Shown here piece by piece: positions 17,691 through 26,214 of a stretch of DNA of 64,000 bases (position 1 is the first letter of the stretch; each line of letters starts with the position of its first letter). Source of the stretch: Tuberibacillus sp. Marseille-P3662 (GTDB lineage Bacteria; Bacillota; Bacilli; Bacillales; Sporolactobacillaceae); assembly GCF_900178005.1 (NCBI RefSeq), contig NZ_FXBS01000006.1, positions 372,001-436,000 of the forward strand, read 5' to 3'. The notes below the pieces were generated by a model. That model did no database searches. It saw only the letters and a program-made list of their open reading frames with translations, and was not told where the DNA came from. A program made the position numbers and the translations under genes.

Positions 17691-17894
17691 TTACACACCT
17701 TCAGCCAAGTGATCAATCATCTTATTTTTGTCTTCATCACTGGCCTTTTCCCAAATAATCTCAAACATGACACCGAGGCCCGGCAACATTTTTTCCTGAC
17801 CGTCCTCAATAGCATCAACCACGGTACTACGGAGCTTTTCATTGTCATTATCGGACAAGTTATGCTTAATCGCTTGCCGAATATTAATATCCAT
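17691..17894 (-). CDS. sspI: Small acid-soluble spore protein SspI
   Basis: A 67-residue protein matching SspI, a minor SASP found in the forespore of Bacillus. The start MDINIRQAIKHNL and the middle EDGQEKMLPGLGVMFEIIWE are characteristic. AAAGGAGGCG lies before the ATG on the reverse strand. It is divergent from ysgA, as in B. subtilis. SspI is expected to be SigG-dependent, but I could not identify a clear SigG promoter in the 96-base divergent gap. It marks the organism as a spore former. Confidence 0.93.
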   Translation of the reverse strand: MDINIRQAIKHNLSDNDNEKLRSTVVDAIEDGQEKMLPGLGVMFEIIWEKASDEDKNKMIDHLAEGV

Positions 17895-17990
17895 GCTTTA
17901 ATACGCCTCCTTTACTTTTTCTTTTAGTATTGATTAAAATATGATAAATATGTAATAAGATATGGAATGACTCAAAAAGGAGTTACTGTA

Positions 17991-18764
17991 GTGAAAACAA
18001 TTGAATCTAGACAAAATTTGAATGTTAAGCAATGGATGAAGTTAAAGCAAAAAAAACATCGAGAGAAACTGGGTGCCTTTATCGTCGAAGGCACGCATCT
18101 TGTTGAAGAAGCCCTTAAAGCTGGACAAGTCAAACAACTGCTTATGGTTTCGGATTATGAAATGCCGCGGCAATGGCAAGCTTGGTTGGAGGATGACGTG
18201 GAAACGTTTGTCCTCAGTGATGACATTTTTGACACGTTGGCAAATACGGAGACGCCACAGGGTATTATGGCGGTATGTCCGATGTATCAGGACAAGCTTA
18301 ATATGATGAGTAACGGTCGTTATCTCCTTCTTGATGCTGTTCGTGATCCTGGCAATATGGGAACGTTGATCAGGACGGCGGATGCTTGCGGTTTCAATGC
18401 GGTCATTGTGGGTGCTGATTGCGTTGATTTTTATAACAGTAAAGTTTTGCGTTCGGCTCAAGGATCCCATTTCCACATTCGTCTGATTGAGTCCGATATA
18501 AGTGATACGATGACAACATTGCAGGACAAGAAGGTCCCGGTGATGGGAACCATGATGACAGGTGTTGATGTCTTTCAACTAGAATCTGACCATCGCGGCG
18601 GTTTTGCTCTGCTATTAGGTAATGAAGGTGCCGGTGTATCGGAGGCATATTTGCAACAAACAGACGTGAATGTGCAAATTCCTATTTTTGGACGGGCTGA
18701 ATCCTTGAATGTGTCGGTTGCCGGCGGTATTTTGATGTATACATTACGTGATAGACTTGCGTAA
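17991..18764 (+). CDS. ysgA: TrmH/SpoU-family RNA 2'-O-methyltransferase YsgA
   Basis: A 257-residue SPOUT methyltransferase. The three SpoU motifs are visible: RDPGNMGTLIRTADA, LLGNEGAGVSE and LNVSVAGGILMY. An N-terminal substrate-binding domain (FIVEGTHLVEEAL) is typical of rRNA-modifying members. It probably methylates a ribose in 23S rRNA; the exact nucleotide is not readable here. GTG 17991 is preceded by AAAAAGGAG eight bases away and is preferred to ATG 17967, which overlaps that site region. It lies directly upstream of the T-box of pheST, matching B. subtilis. Confidence 0.9.
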   Translation: MKTIESRQNLNVKQWMKLKQKKHREKLGAFIVEGTHLVEEALKAGQVKQLLMVSDYEMPRQWQAWLEDDVETFVLSDDIFDTLANTETPQGIMAVCPMYQDKLNMMSNGRYLLLDAVRDPGNMGTLIRTADACGFNAVIVGADCVDFYNSKVLRSAQGSHFHIRLIESDISDTMTTLQDKKVPVMGTMMTGVDVFQLESDHRGGFALLLGNEGAGVSEAYLQQTDVNVQIPIFGRAESLNVSVAGGILMYTLRDRLA

Positions 18765-18814
18765 CGCTGTGAAATTCTTTATACTTTTATGAGAGTTTTT
18801 AAGCGAATATCGAT

Positions 18815-19068
18815 GCTATGAAAGAGAGTAGTACTTTTGCTATCACCATTAAGGGAGATTGCGTCATGGACTGCAAGCGCAATTATGGACTGATCTTTAG
18901 GAATTCGCTCTGGAGCAGTCATCTGAACACTTTTTTAGGTTAAAGATGCACCGGTAAAGACCGTTATTCTTTGTAAGAGAGTCAATGATACAGTGTATCA
19001 ATTTGGCTAAATAGGGTGGTACCGCGGAGTACGCCGTCCCTTTTTATGGGATGGGGTGCTTTTTTTTA
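18815..19068 (+). ncRNA. T-box leader of pheST
   Basis: The T-box core AGGGTGGTACCGCG occurs near 19012-19026. A terminator hairpin with ...GTCCC/GGGAT... arms and a T8 run ends at 19067. A GAATTCGC segment near 18900 could hold a UUC specifier codon for phenylalanine; that assignment is tentative. Uncharged tRNA-Phe is expected to favour the antiterminator and switch on pheST. The 5' boundary is approximate. Confidence 0.88.
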
Positions 19069-19104
19069 TATTCGAAAAGGCGTATAGAAGGAGGAGTTAG
19101 GCAT

Positions 19105-20139
19105 ATGAAGGATAAATTACAGGCTTTAAAAAGTGAAGCCCTTCAAGCGATTCAACAAGCAGAGCAGTTATCGCAACTTCAAGATATTAAAGTGACATAC
19201 TTAGGAAAAAAAGGGCCGATTACCGAAATATTGCGTGGCATGGGCAAATTGTCGAAAGAAGAGCGGCCGGTGATTGGCCAAATGGCTAATGACGTTCGAG
19301 AGGCCATCCAAGCGGCTCTCGATGAAAAACATGCCACATTGGAGCAAGCACGGATAGAAGAACAGCTAGCTGAACAAGCCATAGATGTGACCTTGCCCGG
19401 ACGACCTGTTAATCAAGGGAGTCAACATCCACTATTTACTGTCATCGAAGAGGTTGAAGATTTGTTTATCGGTTTAGGCTTTTCCGTCGCGGAAGGTCCA
19501 GAGGTGGAAACCGACTATTACAATTTTGAGGCCTTGAATTTACCTAAAAATCATCCCGCTCGCGATATGCAGGACTCTTTTTATCTTACCGAGGAGATTT
19601 TACTAAGAACACATACTTCACCTGTCCAAGCGCGAACGATGGAAGCATATAACGGTCAAGGGCCCGTCAAAGTGATTTGTCCTGGTAAGGTATACCGGCG
19701 TGATACGGATGATGCAACCCATTCGCATCAATTTACACAAATTGAAGGTCTTTATGTTGATAAAAATGTTCGTTTAAGTGACTTAAAGGGCGTTTTAACG
19801 GTGTTTGTGAAGCAGTTGTTTGGTGAAGACCGTGATGTCCGTCTGCGCCAACATTACTTCCCGTTCACGGAACCCTCCGTGGAAATGGATATTTCCTGTT
19901 TCAAATGTGGTGGTTCAGGATGTCCAGTATGTAAGCATAGCGGCTGGATCGAAATTTTAGGTGCTGGCATGGTGCATCCTAACGTTTTACGGATGTCGGG
20001 ATTTGACCCTGAAGTCTATACAGGCTTTGCGTTTGGCATGGGTCCTGAACGGATCGCCATGTTGAAATATGGTGTTGACGATATTCGTCATTATTACACC
20101 AATGACCAACGATTCTTAAAGCAATTCAAGCGTGTGTGA
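19105..20139 (+). CDS. pheS: Phenylalanyl-tRNA synthetase alpha subunit
   Basis: A 344-residue class II synthetase subunit of normal length. It has an N-terminal coiled coil (about residues 1-90) that contacts tRNA, then the catalytic domain with [15 protein letters not shown], the motif 2 region FRTHTS-like [14 protein letters not shown], and the C-terminal [17 protein letters not shown]. With PheT it forms the alpha2-beta2 enzyme charging tRNA-Phe. ATG 19105 follows AAGGAGGAG. An ATG at 19051 lies inside the T-box terminator and is rejected. pheT follows after 16 bases. Confidence 0.97.
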   Translation: MKDKLQALKSEALQAIQQAEQLSQLQDIKVTYLGKKGPITEILRGMGKLSKEERPVIGQMANDVREAIQAALDEKHATLEQARIEEQLAEQAIDVTLPGRPVNQGSQHPLFTVIEEVEDLFIGLGFSVAEGPEVETDYYNFEALNLPKNHPARDMQDSFYLTEEILLRTHTSPVQARTMEAYNGQGPVKVICPGKVYRRDTDDATHSHQFTQIEGLYVDKNVRLSDLKGVLTVFVKQLFGEDRDVRLRQHYFPFTEPSVEMDISCFKCGGSGCPVCKHSGWIEILGAGMVHPNVLRMSGFDPEVYTGFAFGMGPERIAMLKYGVDDIRHYYTNDQRFLKQFKRV

Positions 20140-20155
20140 GGAGAGGTGAACCGGA

Positions 20156-22582
20156 ATGTTAGTTTCATATAATTGGTTAAGCGAATACGTCGATATTAGT
20201 GATATTTCGCCGCAAACATTAGCAGAAAAAATAACGAAGGCCGGTATTGAAGTTGAACACGTTCACTTCATGAATAAGGGAGTTCAAGGTGTGGTTGTCG
20301 GCTATATCCAAGAATGCCGCCCGCATCCCGACGCTAACAAGTTAAATCTTTGTGATGTCGACGTCGGCGGTGATGTGGTGCAAATTGTCTGCGGTGCACC
20401 TAATGTTGCAGCTGGACAAAAAGTTGCGGTCGCGAAGCCTGGAGCGGTTTTGCCTGGAGACATGAAAATAAAAAAAACAAAACTGCGCGGTGAGACATCA
20501 AACGGGATGATTTGTTCACTGCAGGAACTTGGCATCAATGAAGCATTGGTTCCAAAGGCATTTACTGATGGTATTTATGTGTTGGAAGGTGAGGCTAAAG
20601 TAGGTGATGATATCACATCTTATTTAAATTTGGACGATGTGGTGCTTGAGTTGGATATTCTGCCGAATAGCGCACACGCCTTCAATATGATTGGGACAGC
20701 TTACGAAGTTGCGGCGATTCTTGACCGCGATGTTCGTTTACCACAGCCTAAGGTGCAGGTATCATCGTCTCAAACTGCTGATAAGGTTAAAGTAACAGTG
20801 CATGCAGACCAGCATGTTCCTTACTATGGGGCACGTGTGGTTGAACAAGTACAGATCAAGCCGTCTCCCCAGTGGTTGCAAAACAAACTTATCGCTTCGG
20901 GAATTCGTCCGCATAACAATATTGTCGATATCACCAATTACGTTCTTTTGGAATATGGACAACCGTTACATGCATTTGACTATGATCGTTTGGGTTCGCA
21001 GGAAATCGTCGTCCGGCATGCGATTGAAAACGAAACGATGACGACCTTGGATGAGCAGGAACGTTTATTACAGACCAATGATCTAGTGGTTACCAACGGT
21101 GAGAGTCCCGTAGCAATCGCGGGTGTTATGGGTGGTGCCGGTTCAGAGGTCACTGATATGACAAGGAATATCTTACTTGAATCGGCTGTATTTGACGGTG
21201 CTAGTGTTCGACGGACGGCCACGAGATTACAACTGCGTACCGATGCAAGCCAACATTATGAGAAGGGTCTTGATCGTAATCGGGTTGTTCCAGCTGCTGA
21301 AAGGGCCGTTCAGTTAATGCATGAGCTTGCCAATGCTGAGGTTCTGGACGGTATTGTTGCATCTGGTGAAGCTGAGGTTGAGCCTGGTATCATTAATATG
21401 CCGTGGCAGAAGGTGAATGACGTTTTGGGACTAGATTTATCCGTTGATAATATTCAATCGGTTCTTGAACGGCTTCGATTTGGCATTGAGATTAAGGGTG
21501 AATCTATGCGTGTCGAGGTTCCGGTTCGCCGCCCCGATGTCTCGATACCCGAAGATATTGTTGAAGAAGTTGGACGCATCTTTGGTTATGATGACGTACC
21601 AGCGACATTACCTGAAGGAGCTTCGACACAGGGACAATTAACCTTTTATCAGAAAGGTCGTCGCAACATTCGCCGGTTTATGGAAAGTGCTGGATTGAAT
21701 CAGGCGATCACTTATTCATTGACAACAGCTGAGAAAGCGGACCAATTTGTGTTCTTTGATGATGAATCGTCCTATCCTCTTCATTTGTCGATGCCGATGA
21801 GTGCTGATCGTGGTGTGTTACGGAAAAGTTTGATTCCCAATCTATTGGAAGTCGTCCAATATCATAGCAATCGCCAAATGGACGATGTAACATTATATGA
21901 AATAGGAGCCGTATTCTTAAGCCCGGAACAGAGTTTAGAGCATCTCCCGAATGAAAAAGAAAAGCTAGCAGGGGTTTTGACCGGTAAGGACAGTCAAACA
22001 AGTTGGCAAGAGAAAGGTCAGCCGGTTGATTTCTTTACAGGGAAAGGTATTCTCGAGGGATTGTTTGATATTCTAGGTGTCCGTGATCGAGTAACATTTG
22101 TCCAATCAACGCATAAGGGTATGCATCCTGGACGAACCGCTGATATTTTATTTGCAGGCACTCCAATCGGTGTCATCGGGCAAATTCACCCAACGGTGGA
22201 AAAGGAATTAGATATTCACGAAACTTACGTATTTGAATTGGATATTGAAAAAGTGCTTCATCAGGAAGCACCGGCCCTAACTTACGAAACCTTGCCGCGC
22301 TTTCCGGCCATTAACCGTGATATCGCGTTGGTTGTTGATGAGGATGTTTCAGCTGGTCGGCTTGAACAAGTAATTTGGGAACATGGTAGCTCTTTACTTA
22401 AGGACGTGCGTCTGTTTGACGTTTATCAAGGTGAACACATTGAAGCAAGTAAAAAATCGTTGGCGTTTTCGTTAAAGTATTATGATCCGGAACGAACACT
22501 GACGGACGACGAAGTCAGCCAAGTACACGATCGCATCCTTGAACAATTGAATGAAACAACAGGTGCTGTCCTGCGTGGATAG
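20156..22582 (+). CDS. pheT: Phenylalanyl-tRNA synthetase beta subunit
   Basis: An 808-residue subunit of expected length. Domains in order: N-terminal EMAPII-type tRNA-binding fold (about 40-150), the B3/4 editing domain with YYGARVVEQV and GVMGGAGSEV, the B5 domain (RRPDVSIPEDIVEEVGRI), the core catalytic-like domain, and a C-terminal ferredoxin-fold anticodon-binding domain (LPRFPAINRDIALVVDE). It is co-transcribed with pheS under T-box control. A strong hairpin terminator lies seven bases after the stop. Confidence 0.97.
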   Translation: MLVSYNWLSEYVDISDISPQTLAEKITKAGIEVEHVHFMNKGVQGVVVGYIQECRPHPDANKLNLCDVDVGGDVVQIVCGAPNVAAGQKVAVAKPGAVLPGDMKIKKTKLRGETSNGMICSLQELGINEALVPKAFTDGIYVLEGEAKVGDDITSYLNLDDVVLELDILPNSAHAFNMIGTAYEVAAILDRDVRLPQPKVQVSSSQTADKVKVTVHADQHVPYYGARVVEQVQIKPSPQWLQNKLIASGIRPHNNIVDITNYVLLEYGQPLHAFDYDRLGSQEIVVRHAIENETMTTLDEQERLLQTNDLVVTNGESPVAIAGVMGGAGSEVTDMTRNILLESAVFDGASVRRTATRLQLRTDASQHYEKGLDRNRVVPAAERAVQLMHELANAEVLDGIVASGEAEVEPGIINMPWQKVNDVLGLDLSVDNIQSVLERLRFGIEIKGESMRVEVPVRRPDVSIPEDIVEEVGRIFGYDDVPATLPEGASTQGQLTFYQKGRRNIRRFMESAGLNQAITYSLTTAEKADQFVFFDDESSYPLHLSMPMSADRGVLRKSLIPNLLEVVQYHSNRQMDDVTLYEIGAVFLSPEQSLEHLPNEKEKLAGVLTGKDSQTSWQEKGQPVDFFTGKGILEGLFDILGVRDRVTFVQSTHKGMHPGRTADILFAGTPIGVIGQIHPTVEKELDIHETYVFELDIEKVLHQEAPALTYETLPRFPAINRDIALVVDEDVSAGRLEQVIWEHGSSLLKDVRLFDVYQGEHIEASKKSLAFSLKYYDPERTLTDDEVSQVHDRILEQLNETTGAVLRG

Positions 22583-22588
22583 TCATTT

Positions 22589-22625
22589 AAAGGATGACTC
22601 TGAAATTAGAGTCATCCTTTCTTGC
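22589..22625. terminator. Terminator after pheT
   Basis: Perfect 13-base arms (22589-22601, 22608-22620) with a 6-base loop. The forward tail is CTTGCTTT. It could also serve rnhC from the other side. Confidence 0.88.
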
Positions 22626-22640
22626 TTTATGCACGTATTT

Positions 22641-22719
22641 TGTCTCAATAAAAGCGAGGTTGTCCCACTTATGTCCCATACCGCAATAAAACTGTCCCGT
22701 AAATTATTTAAACAGTCCC
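22641..22719. repeat. Phased direct repeats with TGTCCC core
   Basis: TGTCYC-type cores start at 22641 (TGTCTC), 22661, 22672, 22693 and 22714 (AGTCCC). Steps are 20, 11, 21 and 21 bases, close to one or two helix turns. Bases after some cores also agree (CAATAAAA at 22645-22652 and 22684-22691). The layout resembles multiple transposase-binding sites at one end of a mobile element, or a multi-site operator. Confidence 0.5.
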
Positions 22720-22750
22720 AAACCAAGGAATCAATGCATACTCAAGTTGA

Positions 22751-23689
22751 CTAAACTTTTTGTCTTGCTTTGGTGGTATTCTGAAAGTGAGTCTTAGCGA
22801 TTTTATTTAGAAAGGCGTCGCCTTTTTGCCGGATGATCGTAGCAGCAACATCATCCACTCCTGATCCTGCTCCTTTGGGCAAGTCCAATCCCGTTTGTTC
22901 GGATAATTGATCCATTCTCTTTAAAAAAGCATACCGGGCGATGATGGAGGCGCAAGCCACTGACATGTGAACGGATTCACCTTGAGTTTTAAAGTAGATC
23001 TGATTTTTAATGATGTGTGGTTGGTCTTGTATTGCTTTAAAGTAATGTTCGGGCTTGGTAAATTGGTCAACGAGATAACCGTCAATCTTCGCTTGATCTA
23101 CTTTTTCTGTGACATTTAGTAGCGCTTGATTATGTAAAATGCTTTTCATTTGACCTTGGGTCTGACCAGCTGAACGTAATTGATTATACTTTTCGTTATT
23201 TAAAATGAGCAAACTATGAGGAATGGTTTCGGCTAATGTCTTCCCAATCAATAACATTTGCTCGTCAGTGAGTTTTTTTGAGTCTTTAACACCCATTTTC
23301 TGTAGCCATTCAATGTCGGCCGGCTGAACAAAAGCAGCAACGACCGTCATTGGACCGAAATAATCTCCTGTACCAACTTCGTCTGAACCAATCACGGCCA
23401 TTGACGCGATGTTGTCGGGCGGTTGGTAATTATGATGATTGACGGATGTTTTTTGAGCGGATGGCTTTGATACGTTGAGCGCCTCAGACCCCTGCCATTG
23501 ACTGGCTTCTTCATCAGCGAGCTTTCCTTGGAATAACACTTTGCCAGACTTATAGGCGGTGACAGTGCATCCTTGGACTTTGGCGACAAAGAGGGTGTGG
23601 GGATTGTTGTTATGGACAGCTGACCTTTGATAGAAGTATTGGATCTTTTTGAGTTGGTTGTGCCCACATTTGATCACTTGTTGTCCCAT
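22751..23689 (-). CDS. rnhC: Ribonuclease HIII
   Basis: A 312-residue RNase H type 2 family enzyme. The N-terminal about 90 residues form the TBP-like substrate-binding domain typical of HIII. The catalytic part begins with IGSDEVGTGDYFGP, carrying the D-E acidic pair, and continues with KDSKKLTDEQ and SVACASIIARYAFL. It cuts RNA in RNA-DNA hybrids. On the reverse strand CAGGAGGTC precedes the ATG. It is divergent from cvpA. In B. subtilis zapA lies between these genes; here only about 140 bases remain. Confidence 0.95.
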   Translation of the reverse strand: MGQQVIKCGHNQLKKIQYFYQRSAVHNNNPHTLFVAKVQGCTVTAYKSGKVLFQGKLADEEASQWQGSEALNVSKPSAQKTSVNHHNYQPPDNIASMAVIGSDEVGTGDYFGPMTVVAAFVQPADIEWLQKMGVKDSKKLTDEQMLLIGKTLAETIPHSLLILNNEKYNQLRSAGQTQGQMKSILHNQALLNVTEKVDQAKIDGYLVDQFTKPEHYFKAIQDQPHIIKNQIYFKTQGESVHMSVACASIIARYAFLKRMDQLSEQTGLDLPKGAGSGVDDVAATIIRQKGDAFLNKIAKTHFQNTTKARQKV

Positions 23690-23731
23690 GATTAGACCTC
23701 CTGTGAATCTACATATTTCTTAGGATTTCGA

Positions 23732-23760
23732 TTTTCAAGTCAAAACCTTTTTGTTATGAT
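23732..23760 (+). promoter_or_regulatory. Extended -10 promoter upstream of cvpA
   Basis: TTTTCA (23732-23737) and TATGAT (23755-23760) are 17 bases apart, with TG-n before the -10 (TGTTATGAT). Confidence 0.55.
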
Positions 23761-23829
23761 TAATAGTGGTTTTTTATCACTCTATAACCTATTTTCATTA
23801 TTACAAAACCAAGAGAAGAGGACAACGGT

Positions 23830-24366
23830 ATGTTGGATTTATTGATTCTGATTATTTTATTTGCCGGATTTTTCATTGGCATCAGACGCGGACTGGTTTT
23901 GCAGCTTGTACATTTGACCGGATTCATAGCATCATATATCTTAGCCTACCTCTATTCTGATGATATTGCACCGAAATTAAAACTGTGGATCCCATATCCT
24001 TCTGGTGCCGATAACAATGAATTTTTCTCATTACTGGGCCATATTGAATTGGAACAGGCCTATTATCAAGCTATTGCTTTTGTCGGTATTTTCTTAGCTG
24101 TTAAAATCGTCATGAACATTATTGGTTCAATGTTAGATTTTCTAGCTGATCTGCCTTTGATCCGAACGGTCAACCGCTGGGCGGGTGGGATTCTCGGCTT
24201 TGTGGAAATCTATTTGGTATTATTTATCTTGTTATACATAGGTGCCCTTATGCCTTACTTTGGTATTAAAGATATGGTCGATCACTCATACCTAGCTCAT
24301 GTTATTATAGAAAATACGCCGGTTTTCTCTGAGAAAGTTAAAGACCTTTGGATGAATATGAGTTGA
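23830..24366 (+). CDS. cvpA: CvpA-family membrane protein
   Basis: A 178-residue integral membrane protein of the CvpA/YshB family. It has four hydrophobic stretches: about residues 2-30 (with FFIGIRRGL), 62-85, 100-130 and the segment with WAGGILGFVEIYLVLFILLYIG. The family is linked to colicin V production in Escherichia coli, but its role in Gram-positive bacteria is not clear. Start ATG follows AGAAGAGG. It stands upstream of polX and mutS2 as in B. subtilis. Confidence 0.88.
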   Translation: MLDLLILIILFAGFFIGIRRGLVLQLVHLTGFIASYILAYLYSDDIAPKLKLWIPYPSGADNNEFFSLLGHIELEQAYYQAIAFVGIFLAVKIVMNIIGSMLDFLADLPLIRTVNRWAGGILGFVEIYLVLFILLYIGALMPYFGIKDMVDHSYLAHVIIENTPVFSEKVKDLWMNMS

Positions 24367-24393
24367 ATTACTGGCATAACGGCATTCGCCTAA

Positions 24394-24416
24394 GGTAAGG
24401 TGGATGCCACCTTACT
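24394..24416 (+). other. Hairpin in the cvpA-polX gap
   Basis: TAAGGTGG (24396-24403) pairs with CCACCTTA (24407-24414) around a 3-base loop, extended by one G-C and one G-U. No T run follows; it could be an attenuator or mRNA end stabiliser. Confidence 0.4.
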
Positions 24417-24452
24417 ATGGATGGAATACGTAATTCTAGGAGTGCCTGTTTT

Positions 24453-26168
24453 ATGTTAAATAAAAAACAAGTCATTAAAGCTTTAGAAGATATTGCTGTT
24501 TATTTAGAGTTAAAAGGCGAGAATCCGTTTAAAATTTCCGCTTATCGGAAGGCGGCGGGTGCCCTTGAAACGGATGATCGAAGTATGGGTAACATTGATG
24601 ATCCGGGTTCACTTAAAGGCATCGGCAAAGGGACGGCCCAGGTTATTAATGAATTAGTGGCAACGGGTGAGTCGCAGGTTTTGAATGATCTGCGTGAAGA
24701 AATCCCAGCAGAATTACCGAAGTTACTTCGTCTGCCGGGACTTGGTGGTAAAAAGATTGCCAAACTCTATCAATTATTGGGTGTCATTGACCTCAATAGC
24801 CTGAAACAGGCCTGTCTGGATGGACGAGTGAGCCAATTGGAAGGATTCGGGAAAAAATCGGAGGAAAAACTTCTACAAGCCATTGATGAATATAATGTAC
24901 GCCCCGAACGGCTGCCAATTGCTTATATGATGCCGATGGCGGAAAAGATTGAATCCGTATTGGCCCGTATTGACGCTGTTGATCGGTATGCAAAAGCGGG
25001 TAGTATCCGACGATTTAAAGAGATGATGAAGGATCTCGATTTTGTCGTCGCCACTGATGATCCACAAGCGGTCGCTGATGGCATTAAGGCATTGATTGAC
25101 ATCCATGATATCAGCGGTGAAGGCGAGACTAAGATGACGATCATTTTAAATGATGATTATCAAGTTTCTGTGGATTTTCGTTTTGTAGCTCCGCAAGCTT
25201 TTGCCACCGCTTGGCATCATTTTACTGGATCAAAAGATCATAACGTGAACATGCGCCAGCTGGCCAAAGCAAAGAATGAATCCATTAGTGAATACGGTGT
25301 TTTACAGCATGATACAGGTGAATTATTGTCATTCGTGACTGAACAGGCGTTTTTTAACCATTTTGATTTAGACGAGATTCCACCTGAAGTCCGTGAAGGT
25401 CGCCATGAAATTGAAGTGGCTGGCCAAGAAGCAATCAAACTTGTTCAATCAATGGATATAAAAAGTGACTGCCATATGCATACGACATGGAGCGATGGTG
25501 CATTCACTGTTGAAGAAATGGCGGAGGCTGCCCGGAATAAAGGATATGAATACATCATGATCACGGACCATTCTAAATCATTGCGTGTGGCCAACGGTTT
25601 GACGGAAACCCGTCTTCGCCAGCAAAGAGAAGAAATCGAACGACTTAACGCGACCTATAATGATTTTCACATCTATGCGGGTGTAGAAATGGATATTCTG
25701 CCTGATGGTTCATTGGATTACAGTGACGACATGCTGCAGGAGCTTGATTTTGTCATTGCAGCGATTCATACCTCTTTCGCACAAGATCGAACAACCATTA
25801 TGAAACGTCTGGATAATGCTTTACAAAATCCGTATGTGAAATTGATTGCTCATCCAACCGGACGCATTATTGGGGGCCGTAAGGGTTATGATGTGGATAT
25901 TGAACATTTAATTGACGGGGCTTGGGAAACAGGGACGGCTTTAGAACTGAATGCTAATCTTAATCGACTAGATCTAGCGCCTGAATGGTTAGCCAAAGCC
26001 CGAGACCGCGGCGTTACCTTAGCAGTCAATACGGACGCCCACGCGATTGACATGCTTGATGACATGCGATATGGCGTATCCGCAGCGAGACGCGCTTGGT
26101 TAGAGCCGACACATCTACTCAACTGTAAAACACGTCAGGAAATGGACGCATTTCTAAAGCAATCGTAA
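24453..26168 (+). CDS. polX: Family X DNA polymerase with PHP domain
   Basis: A 571-residue protein, the same size as B. subtilis PolX (YshC). The N-terminal 8-kDa domain has helix-hairpin-helix repeats (LKGIGKGTAQVI, LPGLGGKKIAKLY). The nucleotidyl-transferase core carries GSIRRFKEMMKDLDFVV with the acidic pair. The C-terminal PHP domain starts at DCHMHTTWSDG and provides 3'-5' exonuclease and AP-endonuclease activity. It acts in base-excision repair. ATG 24453 follows AGGAG; ATG 24417 has no site. Confidence 0.93.
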   Translation: MLNKKQVIKALEDIAVYLELKGENPFKISAYRKAAGALETDDRSMGNIDDPGSLKGIGKGTAQVINELVATGESQVLNDLREEIPAELPKLLRLPGLGGKKIAKLYQLLGVIDLNSLKQACLDGRVSQLEGFGKKSEEKLLQAIDEYNVRPERLPIAYMMPMAEKIESVLARIDAVDRYAKAGSIRRFKEMMKDLDFVVATDDPQAVADGIKALIDIHDISGEGETKMTIILNDDYQVSVDFRFVAPQAFATAWHHFTGSKDHNVNMRQLAKAKNESISEYGVLQHDTGELLSFVTEQAFFNHFDLDEIPPEVREGRHEIEVAGQEAIKLVQSMDIKSDCHMHTTWSDGAFTVEEMAEAARNKGYEYIMITDHSKSLRVANGLTETRLRQQREEIERLNATYNDFHIYAGVEMDILPDGSLDYSDDMLQELDFVIAAIHTSFAQDRTTIMKRLDNALQNPYVKLIAHPTGRIIGGRKGYDVDIEHLIDGAWETGTALELNANLNRLDLAPEWLAKARDRGVTLAVNTDAHAIDMLDDMRYGVSAARRAWLEPTHLLNCKTRQEMDAFLKQS

Positions 26169-26214
26169 TAAGAAGAAATCATAAAACCTCACCAAAACTT
26201 GAGGAGGCTCGCAT

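Noticed and set aside
17895-17990. SigG promoter for sspI
   Set aside because: Several CATAT strings occur on the reverse strand but none matches the SigG -10 with a correctly spaced -35.
19051-19104. N-terminal extension of pheS from ATG 19051
   Set aside because: That ATG lies in the T-box terminator arm; ATG 19105 has a strong AAGGAGGAG.
22641-22719. CRISPR array
   Set aside because: Repeat cores are only about 6 bases and spacing is 11-21 bases, too short for CRISPR repeats and spacers; no cas gene is present.
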